This document shows, in pieces, positions 34,587-46,666 of a DNA stretch of 64,000 nucleotides (position 1 is its first letter; each line of letters starts with the position of its first letter). The stretch comes from Eurosta solidaginis (taxonomy: Eukaryota; Arthropoda; Insecta; Diptera; Tephritidae). The DNA is taken from the NCBI RefSeq assembly GCF_040869045.1, contig NC_090319.1:301618998-301682997 (forward strand), given 5' to 3'. The notes under the pieces were generated by a model. It was not told where the DNA came from. It worked only from the letters and a program-made list of their open reading frames with translations, and did not search any database. The position numbers were made by a program, and so were the translations under genes.

Positions 34587-36443
34587 CATTTTGCAGTAAT
34601 GAAAACCCATATTTTAAATACATTACAACAACTACAATATTTAAGATGGTTGCCCCTATCTACACTTTATGCACCTCTATTCTTAGTTAGTTTTTAATTG
34701 CTAGTCTTATTTAGTACAAAGTGTGAACAAGTAAATATCGAAACAATATACATACATATGTAGTTTGTTATAAACTAAATAGTTAATTGGAAAACAATAA
34801 TTGCCAATTGCACGGTAACCACTTGGGGTTTTGTGTATTGGTATAAATATAAATTAATTGAAATTTTATGCTATAAACTCTTTTATTTTGCATAATTTGT
34901 TATGTCTAGCAATTGATTGATGTGTCACAATGTCCGAATACCAATTTATCAATTTGCTGTTGAACAGTAAATTATAGCTTCCAATGTGATCAATGCTAGC
35001 ATATTGCAAGTTGTTAATAAATTATTAAGTAATAGGAACTGGTTTGTGTGCAATTGAGTTGGCGATATGCGGATATGAGCTACCAGCGCTACAAAGTGAC
35101 CATATCATGTTTAATTACTCGGTGTGTTGCACCCATATCAAATGGTAAGTTTGCACTATGGGTATTTTTATTTAAATTTGATTAAAGTTATTAATTTTAT
35201 CTACCGATTATAAATCTATTTTGCTAAATTCAATAATTTTACACTTCTAAAGTAGCATTCAAGTGGTCGCTTAGTATTAGCGATCACGGTTGTGGGAGGC
35301 TTCGCCCCCGCAGTGGTGAAAGTACGTACGATCATTTACTTTGGCTCTGGAGTTTTTAATTTTCAATTGAAATTTGGAAATGCAATTGCTATCACAATTT
35401 TTTATTGCATATTATGTATACTACCTTCCTCTGAAAGATCAAACAAAATTTCTTTATGATTTTTTACAACAGTTTTCCATGTTAAATTGACTATCAATAG
35501 GCAATCAGCTAAAAATATACGAAGTAAAGGATAGCGTTAAAATAAATAGCTTTCAAGCTATCTATTAAATCATGAAATTTCTCAATTATAAAGTCGCAGA
35601 AAGGAAAACACACGGTTAGAAATTGTGCTCTAAGGCCTAGGATCACTTCTTTACTTCTGCACAATAAACAGGTGTTACTACCTTAGAGAATATTTATTTT
35701 TCTAATCTACGTAAACCCTATATCAAATGCGTGATATTAACTGAAGATGTGTGTTGAATACAGATTTGGCAACTATAAATTTCTCTAAATGGAGATTTAT
35801 CTTGGATATCGACTTAAAAACAATATATATGTATCTCAGAGCTGGATAAGTCTGTTTCGGTTACAAATTGGTAGAAATAACCTTCATTTTGCAAGCCATC
35901 CGTGTATGTTGAAGAATTGTCAAGTTTTAATCTCTACTTGTTCAGCAAATACGCACCCTTACATCAGACCGGATCGTATACACAAAAAGCTCATTCTAAT
36001 ATTTTTGAAGTAGCACACTGATGTTGGGTCATCTATTTACAAAATTGCGAATAAAAGGGATCAAAAACAAAGGGTTAAAAAATTTCCAAACTGCCCAGAG
36101 TTACCTTCTATAGGCCTTTGTGATCAATGGTCAAGATCAGTTTTAACTTATTAAAATGTTTTACGAAAATTGACAAATAAGTCACCCACAATTTTAATTA
36201 GTTCTTCGAAATCAAGCAACTGTACTTACGCTAAGGTGACATGTCTATGGAAATCTCGCACACTTGTCTAGTAGTTTCAACTCAATACATCTTAAAAATC
36301 AAAGATCATTCTTAAAAATCAATGTTTATTTAGTTGGCCGTGAGTCTTCATTTTTGAATTAGAAAAAACTGAATGCTAACTTCCTACTGAAACAAAACGA
36401 CTTTGTTTTCTCCATACATCATCACAGATACGCTGCAGTGAAC
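34587..36443. other. Intronic DNA, no gene seen
   Basis: AT-rich. A short GC-rich hairpin-like phrase GGGAGGCTTCGCCCCC lies near 35,296. Otherwise nothing recognisable. Confidence 0.4.
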
Positions 36444-36447
36444 ATAT

Positions 36448-37329
36448 TGTAGCGAATATTAGCGATTCCGATACATCACTATGCCGGTTGTATTAATAAA
36501 TAAATAAATGTAAGGCGCGATAACCTCCGTAGAGATCTAAGGCCGCGCTTCTCTTCCAATTTGCGTCGTGTTGCTATTGATTTTCCCTACAAATCGGCCG
36601 GACGGGACCTAAATGTTTTATGCCGACTCCGAACGGCATCTGCAAGGCAGATGAGTTTTCACTGAGAGCTTTTCATGGCAGAAATACACCCGGAGAGCTC
36701 GCCAAACACTGCCGAGGGGCGACCCCGCTTAGAAAAAATTTTCTTCTAATTGAAAAACCTTATTTCTTAAATTTTGATGTTGCTTTGCCCGGGGTGTGAA
36801 CCCAGGGCATACAGTGTGGTAGGCGGAGCACGCTACCATCACACAACGGTGGCCGCCGCCGGTTGTATTAGATGCGACAAAAAAAGCTGCGCTCACATGT
36901 ACACAGCAGCTAAGACCGTAAACGACATTACACACACATATACACAACAACAAAGAGCGCAGGCGACATTCTTACACATAATCATAGAGGACAATATCGA
37001 ATATCAAATGCAGAAATATGAGAAAAGTAAATAAGCAACTAATCGAGAAGGCTGTTCGCGAAAAGCGTAGACCCTGGGAGAAATAGAGGCAGGAGGCAAC
37101 TGTTAGTATATAAGTAGCGCAGTCTGGGAAGTAGTCAGTAATTTTTGATTTAACCACGTTGCAAGTGAAGTACGCGAATAATTTCAATTACGAAGTTCTA
37201 CTACCATAGTAGTGCTGTAAATAAATAACATTTGTACGTGCTGCAGATTTAGTTGTTTATTCGACAGTTCAGTGACTCGAACGATTGCAGATGGCACATA
37301 ATAATCGTGATTTCTTAAGATTTGCTACA
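36448..37329 (+). mobile_element. Solo LTR, gypsy-like, with nested SINE
   Basis: TGTAGC...GCTACA ends, flanked by ATAT (36,444-36,447 and 37,330-37,333). Removing the SINE and one duplication leaves ~507 bp. Inside, TATATAAG (37,107-37,114) lies exactly 30 bp before an initiator-like TCAGTA (A at 37,137), and AATAAA lies near 37,220, so this is a complete U3-R-U5 with core promoter, on the strand opposite to ladybird. A diverged sister is at 18,389. Confidence 0.85.
36496..36857 (-). mobile_element. SINE family S copy inserted in the solo LTR
   Basis: Full-length and reversed: the head ends at 36,857 (GGCGGCCACC on the minus strand), the B box lies near 36,790, and the (ATTT)n tail at 36,496-36,510. 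The 13-bp duplication GCCGGTTGTATTA (36,483-36,495 and 36,858-36,870) lies wholly within LTR sequence, so the SINE is younger than the LTR. Confidence 0.9.
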
Positions 37330-37734
37330 ATATTTATACTTCTCCTTCGTGCAGAGCGCCACTCTAATGTAGATATTGTTCACATACATACGTTAACATA
37401 TAATTAAGCACATGTCAGTAGTGAACCACGCTGTTTCACTTATTTGCTTTCATACTTGCGCCGACAGCATTGAAGAAAACTTTAAATGAGCTTTGATTAA
37501 TGAACGATTGCTTTGAAAGGCGAATTGGAATGTAATTAACAAAGTGATATTTTGACAACTCGTTAGTGTTATAGTCTTCATATGTGTGAAGTTTTTGGCA
37601 TATAGGAAGAATCGCTTACCATAACGCTAAAAATATGATTTAGAACGAGTCTTTAATTTGACGACAGGAAAATGCTAAGCCAATTACTAAGCATTTGATG
37701 GTTTCGTGAATAGGATGCAAGTTAAGCTGGTGTT
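37330..37734. other. Intronic DNA, nothing recognised
   Basis: No feature supported. Confidence 0.35.
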
Positions 37735-40146
37735 ACACTTTGCTGAGTATTATACTGCAAAATTTTGTGAGTATAATATTTTAGATCTTGTTTTCGTTGA
37801 CGAAAATTTAATATTTCAAATATCGGAATCCACTTCCCGATCTCAAAGTCTGATAAACACCATGTCCCGCTTTCTCTTTCCCTAAAATTGCTTGATTTTA
37901 TTCCTGGTGCAAGTGATAGCTCCAATGTGAGTTTTAATTTTCGCGAAGCTGACTTTGACTCCATAAACTCGCAATTTTCCAAGTTGGATTGGGAGTCAAT
38001 TTTTAGCTCAAAAAGTGTTGGTGGCTGCTATGATGCCTTTCTATATATCACGCATGATATATTTTCTCATAACCTTTTTTTATTTCCAGCGCGTATACAT
38101 AAACTCCCTTGGTATACAAAAAATTTAAAAGGGCTAAAAAATCTTAGGAATAAACATTTTAAATTGTATAAGGCGTCCAAAGATAGCTTTCATAAAGGTA
38201 AATATACTTATTATATGACAAACTTCAATACGCTAGATAAATTTTTATATAAGAAGTATATTGCTCGATATGAAGATGAGTTGAAAGTAAACCCAAAAGC
38301 TTTTTGGACTTATATACGCTCCAAAAAAGGTTGCTCAAATATTCCTACTTGTATGTCGTTTCTTGATAAAGCCTCGGATTGCTTATTGGATTCTCTTAAC
38401 CTTTTCGCTGATTACTTCAAATGAAATTTTTTAACTGACACTAGCTCCACGTGTAGCTATAATTACGCTGATATTGCCCAAACGGTCGACTTTGGATCTT
38501 TGCTCATTACTGAATTAGACGTAATTAAAGGCATCACCGCTCTACAATCTTCTTCAAAAAGTGGCATTGATGGTCTGTCTTCATTTATTTTAAAGAAATG
38601 CAGTTCGTCTCTCTGTATTCCATTAAACTATATTTTCAATATTTCCGTATCAAGTGGTGAGTTTATTGACAAATGGAAAATAGCTTCCATTTCCTCAATA
38701 TTTAAGTCAGGCAATAAAAATGATGTGACAAACTATAGACCCATCTCTAAACTGTCTACTTGCTCGAAACTCTTTGAGAAAGTCAGTCAAAGAAAAACTT
38801 GCCTTTGCAATAAAGGGCACCATTGATGAACACCAACATGGTTTTCTCAGTGGGCGCTCCACTGTTACGAACGTTGCCTCATTCTCCTAATTTTGCGTCA
38901 GTGCATTTAAGATTGGTAATCAAGTAGACGTTGTTTACACCGATTTCGCAAAAGCGTTTGACACTGTTTCTCATAATATATTATTGCGTAAGCTAGAATT
39001 GATGGGTTTCCGTTCTAAATTTCTGTGCTGGATTAGATCATATCTCTCTAATAGAATTTCTTTTGTAGAAATTGAGAATATCAAGTCTTATTCCTTTGAA
39101 GCCACTTCTGGCGTTCCACAAGGAAATATTCTTGGACCGATTCTCTTTTTTTTTTTTATTAATGATATAGGTACCTGTTTCAGAAACTCACAGTATCTGC
39201 TTTACGCAGATGATTTGAAAGTTTTCAAAACCATTGCGAGTGTGTCTGATGTAATTCTTTTACAAAATGGTCTCAATAATCTAACTATTTGGAGCATTAA
39301 AAACAACCTACGACTGAATATAAAGAAGTGCTTTCATATGACACTTTCGAAAAACCTTTATACAATTGAGTCCACGTACACCCTTTTTGGTGATAGCCTT
39401 TCTACCGTAAGCGAATCTGTTGATCTTGGTGTAATGTTCGATTCGGGCTTTACTTTTGCTAATCACATCAGCTACATCTTGCCCAAGGCATATTCGAATC
39501 TGGCCTTCATACGGCGCTATGGCAAAGATTTTACAGATCCATACACAAGAAAAACATTATATAATTCATTGGTACGTTCAAAACTGGAATATGCCTCTAT
39601 TATTTGGAATCCAATTTATTCTGTTCATTCACTAAGACTGGAAAGAATACAGAAGAGATTCGTTCGATTTGCTCTTCAACCCCTTAAGTTTTCTGATCCT
39701 AGACCTTCGTATAGTGCCCGATGCGCCCTCATAAACATGAAGTCACTTGTGTCTAGACGGTCTAGCCAATCCCTCATGTTTATTTATGATTTAGTTTATG
39801 GTTTGATTGATTGCCCGGAAATTCTGGGGAAAATTGCCTTCAATGTTCCGTGCAGAACGCTTCGTACGCAATATCCATTTCACGTCAAAGTATTCAGAGC
39901 CAACGATTTTAATTATGACCTTATTTCAAGGGCTCTCGCGGAGTTTAACAAGATTTTCTCTACTCTTGATCTAGACTTCGCACTCCCGAGGTCATGTTTT
40001 GGCGCTAAAGTTGAATTATATTATACTTAATCTTCATACATATATTGAAATATATTTCTTTGTAAACAATAATTTAGAATTGCTAGTCTGTAAGATTTAT
40101 GTAATCATAGACTTAATAAAGTGAATTGAATTGAATTGAATTGAAT
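37735..40146 (+). mobile_element. CR1/Jockey-like LINE with (TTGAA)n tail, 5'-truncated
   Basis: Starts at the end of an endonuclease domain (LDLVFVDE, then a shifted KHHVPLSLSL). Next comes a linker (37,888-38,424), the RT N-terminal part (SGIDGLSSFILKK, WKIASISSIFKSG, NYRPIS; 38,500-38,826), then a frame break and 38,984-40,030 with SGVPQGNILGPILF, LLYADDLKVF (catalytic Asp pair), LGVMFDS, and the C-terminal LEYASIIWNP...RIQKRFVRF. The tail is TTGAA repeats at ~40,126-40,144. A stop at 38,422 and a frameshift near 38,790 inactivate it. Confidence 0.8.
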
Positions 40147-42464
40147 ATCAGAGCTTATTAGTCGACACATATCAAAAGAAGCAAAAACCACTGAAGTCAT
40201 TTTTTCAGATTTTAATATATCGACGAAATCAATAGTTTAAAACATGAAATGATATTTTATTAAAAAAAATTGCCAATAAGGGGCACCCTAATCTTTTATG
40301 TATGTATGTAGTAACCTTAATTAAGTTAGCCTATTCATTCCATTATGTTCAAAATCATGTTAACTGCTAACTGATATTGTTTTCAACCATTTGAAGATGT
40401 TACCGGTTTTTATCTGTATATGTATGTATATGTATGTGAATTTCTTCGTTGTTGCTGATGTTTTTCAAGAAGCTGCGGCTCATTTCAAAGAATATTTATG
40501 ACTACCTTCAAAATAAATTCGGCTACCGTTTGTTTAACTACCCGCACACCGCTTTATTTATAACAAAATAACAATAGAAAACGGACAATAACAAGAAATT
40601 AAAGTATTGTAAAAAAATAAATAACAAATTGGTTGTATAGGTATCTATATATATAAGTTCGTATAAAACTGTGAGCTCGTAAATACCCAATGCACATTTT
40701 AGGCTTGAGACTTAACTGAAAGATGTAACCTAAGCAAAAAGTCGTAACCTTCTCAACAAAATAGACAAATTTTTTGTATGGCGTTCTTGACTATTCTCAT
40801 GTTAATGAAATATTTCCTTTCTAAGGAACTACCTACTTTAAATATCTAGTTGTGAACTTAAAATATCTGCAAGGCTTGAGAACAGTTGGAGAATAGCGTT
40901 TGATGTTCCGTGGATTGCTTCAAAGCTTCGAAACAGTTTTGTGCGTTGTTTGTTGGGTAAGTTTTCCTTATACAAATTTTTATTTTAGTAATGGAGAGGA
41001 ACGTTAAAGATTAACTTAATGAATCGTTAATTACAGATGACATACAATGGTCACTTGAGTACTATATATCTACAATTTATGACTTATTATCTGTTTTTTA
41101 TTTTCTAATTCACATTCATGTATATTATACACTTGTCAATTAATATATTTTAACTGCCCCGAAGAAATCATATCAAACTTATCTGATTACCATGCCTATG
41201 TGCATACGTACATACATATTTATCTCAATATGTAGTATACACATTAGGTCGACCACGTAAAAATTAGATTTATTCTTTTTGTCAAGTCTTTCTTATGACT
41301 TAACCAAATAAAAATTTAGGCATGAGTGATATTAGACCACAAACTCAAATATGATTCTCTAATTGTTCAGCACTCAGGAACGGTACTCTCTCGATGGGTG
41401 CATTTGTTGCATGTGCTGCCAACCCGCTCACCCCACAACACAAGGCACTTCGGCACTTGCTCTGTGGCATCCTCTTCTACAATTGAAGTTGAAATTTTCA
41501 TGAAAAGGCACAACATCGCATTTACTTTAATTTCCAAGAGTATGGAGCCAGCATTATAGTGCACTTTCGAAGTATTATTTTGTATTGACTTTTTTTGAAA
41601 CATAAACGGAAATTCAAAAAATATGCTTTTCCGCTTATTTATCAGCTGTCAAAATCTTAAATTTTATTTGGCACAGCTAAACCGGAAATTTTTGTTCCCC
41701 GTAGCAAATTCATACACCTCACATTTCCACTGAGTAGAATGTTACTTAAGTGTTGACACAAAGCCAAAAATTGGAAACGGACTCATTAAATTGAAATTTT
41801 CCTCAATTTCAAGAACATTTTTTTAGTAAACGTTTTTCCTATTTTAGAAAAAGGGCGGATCGTGGAGCCTTGGAATTCAGTAGCTGGCACAGCTAAGTAA
41901 AAAATCTGAAATTTTAAAGGCATACATACTACCGGGATCTTCAGTTCGAAACGAAAATTATTTTTCTGCGAGAAAATGCTCAATTCCGCTGATAGAAAAA
42001 TCGCCAAAAATCAGGAAGTCATTGAGCTACAAACAACAAGGAAACTCAAAGAAATTTTAAGCACTTGTAGTGAAAAGTTTAAAATTTGTATATAAATTCG
42101 TCCAAATTTCTTGAATTTCGAGTAAAGTTTTTATTTTTAGCTGCATTGATCTTAGTATATACTATAGATGATTTTTATATCAAAAATAGGTAAAATAGTT
42201 TACCTGAAGCTTAATTTGATGAAGATTGCAGAAAAAAATCCATGTATATTAACCGTTAGGATAGACTGTGTATGAAAATTTAATGGGTTAAGTACTGCTT
42301 TGTTCCTTAGTTACTTAAGCTTTTTTTTTTTTGTTGAAAAGTTCTTTACTGCCGCTATTTAACATTTTTTTAACGTAGGGAATGCTATAATTCAAAAGTG
42401 TTTTTTTTTATTATTAGTAGTAGACAAAAATTATAAAATTTTCTAGAACATGTTTCTGAATTTC
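40147..42464. other. Intronic AT-rich DNA, no gene seen
   Basis: A GC-richer island (41,360-41,560) has ORFs on both strands without recognisable domains. The rest is unassigned. Confidence 0.35.
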
Positions 42465-42600
42465 ACTTCTCCATCAGCTAGGTTTTCGGGAGCTGAGATT
42501 TGAACTCGAAATGTCCAACATTCATAATTCATACTGGTGTTAACACAGATGCCTCTATTCCCTCAGTCGTATGAATACCCCGCTGCACGATTTGTAATTT
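42465..42600 (-). mobile_element. Possible tRNA-derived SINE head
   Basis: On the minus strand GAGTTCAAATCTC (near 42,500) resembles a B box, followed by CAGCTCCCGAAAAC. The A box is poor. A degraded tRNA-like repeat is the best reading. Confidence 0.35.
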
Positions 42601-42659
42601 GCTCTAAGTATTGTCTTTTTGTTGCTAAAACCCAACTATCCATATACATATGTACACTA

Positions 42660-43091
42660 GACTGGGTTGGTCCCCATACAAAAAATTACATTTAAACGAT
42701 TTCTGGAGAATTTCGAACTTCGAATTTCTGTTTTTTGGAGGATAAGTTCAAAAAACGGAGATAGTACTTTGTTTACTTAAGCCTCAATCTCTACGAAAAA
42801 GTGGGTTTTGTCCAAGACCCAGAAAAAATGTTGATTTTGTTGCATAGTGTTATTATTATAAATACAAAACAACATTTTGTTAGCTGACCTAATCATGTGA
42901 AAACAACTTCATAGCTTAAAAGGACATTAAAACTTTTAAAAATCGGACGTCAAATAACAAGGTTACAACGAAAAAACCTTTTCAGCTGTATTCGAAAGAT
43001 CAAATAAAATTTAAAAAAATTTTTCCGAAACCCTCTCAACATAATCTTTAAATTTAGGTGAGGACATTAGGAACTTTTTTTCGAACCAGTC
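42660..43091. mobile_element. MITE, TA-flanked, related ends to the foldback family
   Basis: Ends GACTGGGTTGG and, reversed, GACTGGTTCG inside TA dinucleotides (42,658 and 43,092). The interior is AT-rich with no ORF. The end sequence resembles the GGTCGGGTCG and GGGTGGGTCG ends of the foldbacks at 52,598 and 15,127. A further lone end (CAACCCGTCTAATGTA) is near 43,330. Confidence 0.6.
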
Positions 43092-43106
43092 TAATGTACA
43101 CTATAT

Positions 43107-44429
43107 GCTTTTTAATACAAATTGTGTGGAATATTTTTAAGCTCGTTCAAAGGAACTTGATTAATCACATTGTATTCTCTGTGCAGTGCATTATTGGCAA
43201 TGCTTTCGCTGTTCACTGTTATATCAATACTATTTACATGCGTTTTATTAGCGAAACAAGCTGATATTGTTTTCTATAATTTTTTTTTTGTTATTGATAT
43301 TGTGTGTGAGTGAAGATTTAAACTTTCTCAACCCGTCTAATGTATAAATGTTCTTAATATGTATGTCACGTTTTCGCATTTACCAAATGTCACAATTATG
43401 TTTGTGAAATATTTATTATAATATTTTGGGTATGCGTTGAATGCGTTTTATCCAGAAATCGTTTAAATGTAATTTGAGCACCATTAACCACTTGAGTTAT
43501 ACAGACAAGTATTACAAGGCCTTAAGTATCGAGTGCAATACTTAATCATCATTAAGCAAATGTATAGTTATCTTTAGTAAAACCATTACACACATTTTTT
43601 TTAATATTCGATGCGACATATGGCTGGATATTATTCGTAGTAATTTTTTGTTTTTTTGTTGTCACACGCTTGCATATCAACACACACATTCAAACTTCTA
43701 CGCACGTTTTGGAGCCGATTGGTTTCTAATTTACTGATAACATTTTAGTATTAGGGGAATGTATGTATGTAAGTAAATATTTGTGCCTCCGAACCTAAAT
43801 CAATTTCTAATATTGTAGGCTGGTTTGTTTGGGTAGAAAACGTCATATGACTTGTTTACACTAACAAATTATGCACCCTGGAATAGCAGAAACATGCCAC
43901 AGTACATGCACTGTCCTTAATCGCCGCAAATTGTTGAGTTTGGGGAAAATGATATTGGATACTTAAAGGACGCAGTGAGCGTTGAAAATTATGAAAGCAA
44001 GTTGCTATATTTACAACGCTCATACAAAATATATTATCGTCTATGGCGTGGTTTACAAATTCTTGACCATATTTCAGATAGTCAGTTCATGTATTAAATA
44101 CGTTTTGGTAGATTGATAAGTTCCAATGAAATTTGTGTGACTTTCAAGGGAACTACTCTGTGTACATTTGCTTATTGTTCGACAAGTTAATTAATGTTAT
44201 GTATATTTATGGTTTAAGTGGTTTTGTTTGTTATAAATTGCCCAGACAATTTGTCTGCTAGAAACGAGAACGTACTTGGCTATAGCTATCTTGAGTTTAC
44301 TAAGAAAGCATTTGTCAAATTAGGACAAATGACCCATTAAACCGAGTAATGTACAATATTTAATAACTTTAACACGTTGTCACAAATAAAATTAGACAAA
44401 ACCACAATGAATTTTAAATTTTTAGGCGA
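43107..44429. other. Intronic AT-rich DNA
   Basis: Nothing recognised. Confidence 0.35.
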
Positions 44430-44900
44430 CCGCTGCGTGGAATATCCACTATCACAGGATTGCCACGCCGATTTTAAGAAACCTGGGCCATTCAGGATTA
44501 AAGTACCTAGCGCTCGTCTTCAACCTGTCTCTGTTCACTTTCGGCGTCCCTGAAAAATGGAAAAAGGCTAGGGTAGACTCGCTTTTAAAGCTTGGAAATC
44601 TGAGCACACCAATAGACATTTGATTGGAGAGGCCACACCTTGCAGGAACTTAATAAGTCATCTCCGTAACCACTATAAAAAAATCCGGCACTTACGAGCT
44701 CAGCTGTTTGAAAAAGCAGAGTATTACAAGATGCTCAGAAACACTGATAAAAAGGCATCGGACCACTATGACAGGTATTGCCCGATGAACCCCCTTCTTA
44801 GAATAAATACCCTAAACTCGCATTTGCGGAAGACAATCTCCCCTGGGAGACTCGCGTCACGCATACGGTAATAGGTTAAACAACAATATTGGGCGATATT
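44430..44900 (+). mobile_element. Jockey-type LINE fragments
   Basis: 44,480-44,600 reads LRNLGHSGLKYLALVFNLSL..FGVPEKWKKARV, the RT region before the catalytic motif. After an internal deletion 44,620-44,880 reads CRNLISHLRNHYKKIRHLRAQLFEK and then, in a shifted frame, NLPWETRVTHTVIG, the Jockey C-terminus also seen at 1-300. Dead. Confidence 0.6.
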
Positions 44901-46480
44901 GCACTCAGCAGCCGAAGAACTTTAAATTCTCAGTTGAAAAATACTATAACAGATGAGTGTTCCGCACCACAACAAAGTGTTTTTGAGAAATAAGTGGGGT
45001 TACTTAAATTCTAAAAGGAATAACTGGCTTATTTTGTTATGCGACTACCAACATTTCAGGTTCTGATATTGGAGCATGAGGTGCTCCGGAATCGGAGTGC
45101 GGTAAGTTATCTAAAAAATAATAGAACTGTATGCTTAAAAGAAAGAGAACTTATAGTAAGAAATAATTAGTAGGGCCAACATAACCAAACACTATTAAAT
45201 TCTGTTTCTGTTGATTCATCGCCCGATAAAATGCTTATCTGTAACTTTCATATATATGAAAGCCCCAATACACGCAAAAAGTTTCAGACTTCCATCCCAA
45301 CTTGTGGCCACATGGGCGAAAACATGGCAGATGCTTTTTACAAAGCTTGTTTTTACAAAAACAAAGCATCGATATCTAAGACTGCCGTGGTTAGTCGTAA
45401 GATATTGGACCCAATATGAGCAGCCAGTACAAAGGAATGTAGGCAAGAATCTTTATATAAGTGAGTGATAATATGGATTATATTCAGTGCATGGCACATT
45501 CTACAAATCTAACGGGTCATGCAGTAGCCAACGCATGCTCCCATGTAGGGCTTTTGTTTCAATTTTCTTAAAGAATTTTTTGAGATACGAGATATTAATG
45601 AGCAACTTGTCATTACTCAAAGTATCTTACAGTTCTTTGAGTGATACTCGCTGTTTATGTAGTGCTGATGCTAAAAAAGCTGGGAAAAATGGATGGGTAC
45701 CCAACATTCAAACATTAAATTTCTTCAAAGTCCTATGATCAGCCTGAGAACTGCTGTTAAAACTATGGCTTCTTTGGTAACGTTTGTAAAACCAAAAATA
45801 GATGCGTTCGATACAATCGAAGATGCGGCTAAGAAGTTTTCAGAATCCAGCGACTATGAGCCTCCACCAGTTTGATCAGCAAATGTTCGCTTGGCTCTCA
45901 AGCATCGGCAGTGCGACATTCAGCTAGAGAAGAGGGTGCTTTTCTTCGTGTAATTAATAAATTAATAGTTGCACTGGGATACATAATTGCCTTTTAGAAG
46001 CTAGTTTTTGAGAGATTCAAATTCATTGTTGAACTGATTATCCTGTCACCAGGAGAAATCAAAGTGAAGGCTAACCAGCTTGTGGAAACATATCCAGGCA
46101 ATTGGGACGACACTTTGGGAAACCAGTTGATCCAACTAAAATATTTTGCAAATCTACACACAGAAGGAAAAAAGGAATCAACTAAATTTTTTTTTGTATC
46201 GCAACATCGAAGAAAACAATTTGCAATCTGCATTTGTCAACTTAGAGACTGTTTCACGTTTATACTTGTCAATGATGACAATAAACTGCACAAGTGAAAG
46301 ATCGTTCCCCCAAATTAAGTTCATTCAAAATCGACTACTTTCATGTATGGGGGAAGTGCGACGCACTAATTTAGACCTTCTGAGCTCAGAAAGAGACAAG
46401 CAGAGTGAGCTAGACTTTGAATGTACTGTCAAAATATTTGCAGCACAAAAATTTCGAAACAGATTTTGTTTGTAGTTAGT
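44901..46480 (+). pseudogene. hAT transposase relic (ZMYM1-like), with C-terminal domain
   Basis: 45,475-45,560 holds YIQCMAHSTNLTGHAVANACSHVG, the HC.AHSLNL core block. 45,700-45,870 holds ISLRTAVKTMASLVTFVK and a charged stretch. 46,240-46,475 holds CTSERSFPQIKFIQNRLLSCMGEVRRTNLDLLSSER, the hAT C-terminal dimerisation domain, followed by a basic tail. Reading frame changes at least four times. It lies in the ladybird intron close to the exon 1 donor, antisense to the gene. Confidence 0.65.
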
Positions 46481-46485
46481 AAATG

Positions 46486-46612
46486 CAAATGTGAAGGGTC
46501 GAAGATCACGAGTAGGTTTAACAACTTTAGGCTAACAAAGTTACGCCTATCATTTAAAAGAGAGGGATGTAGACAAAGTTTTACAATAGAATCATTGCCT
46601 GCGAAAAATCTG
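46486..46612 (+). mobile_element. Family A LINE scrap beside the exon 1 donor
   Basis: NNFRLTKLRLSFKREGCRQS matches the reverse-strand fragment at 61,970-62,237 (NLRLTKLLLSLKGENCRI) and the EGCRLMTGIL start of the copy at 8787. Only ~125 bp remain, ending ~55 bp before the splice donor at 46,666. Confidence 0.55.
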
Positions 46613-46666
46613 AACGATTGCGCTATAAATAACTTAAACTAAAATAAAAGTCTGCTTCCAACATAC

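Larger units (their letters stand above)
28925..46666 (-). other. ladybird intron, 17.7 kb
   Basis: Bounded on the minus strand by the donor CAAG|GTATGT at 46,666 and the acceptor TTTGCAG|AG at 28,925, phase 1. It is filled by LINEs (29.16, 32.45, 37.74, 44.4 kb), hAT elements (33.25, 45.0 kb), SINEs, a solo LTR (36.4 kb), MITEs and hairpins. Transposon remnants reach within about 60 bp of the donor and 220 bp of the acceptor. I see no further conserved exon. Confidence 0.8.

Noticed and set aside
35290..35320. Possible Helitron 3' hairpin (GGGAGGCTTCGCCCCC)
   Set aside because: No CTRR terminus follows at the expected spacing and no second copy was seen.
41326..41603. Overlapping ORFs on both strands in a GC-richer island
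   Set aside because: No recognisable domain, and coding frame preference could not be established.
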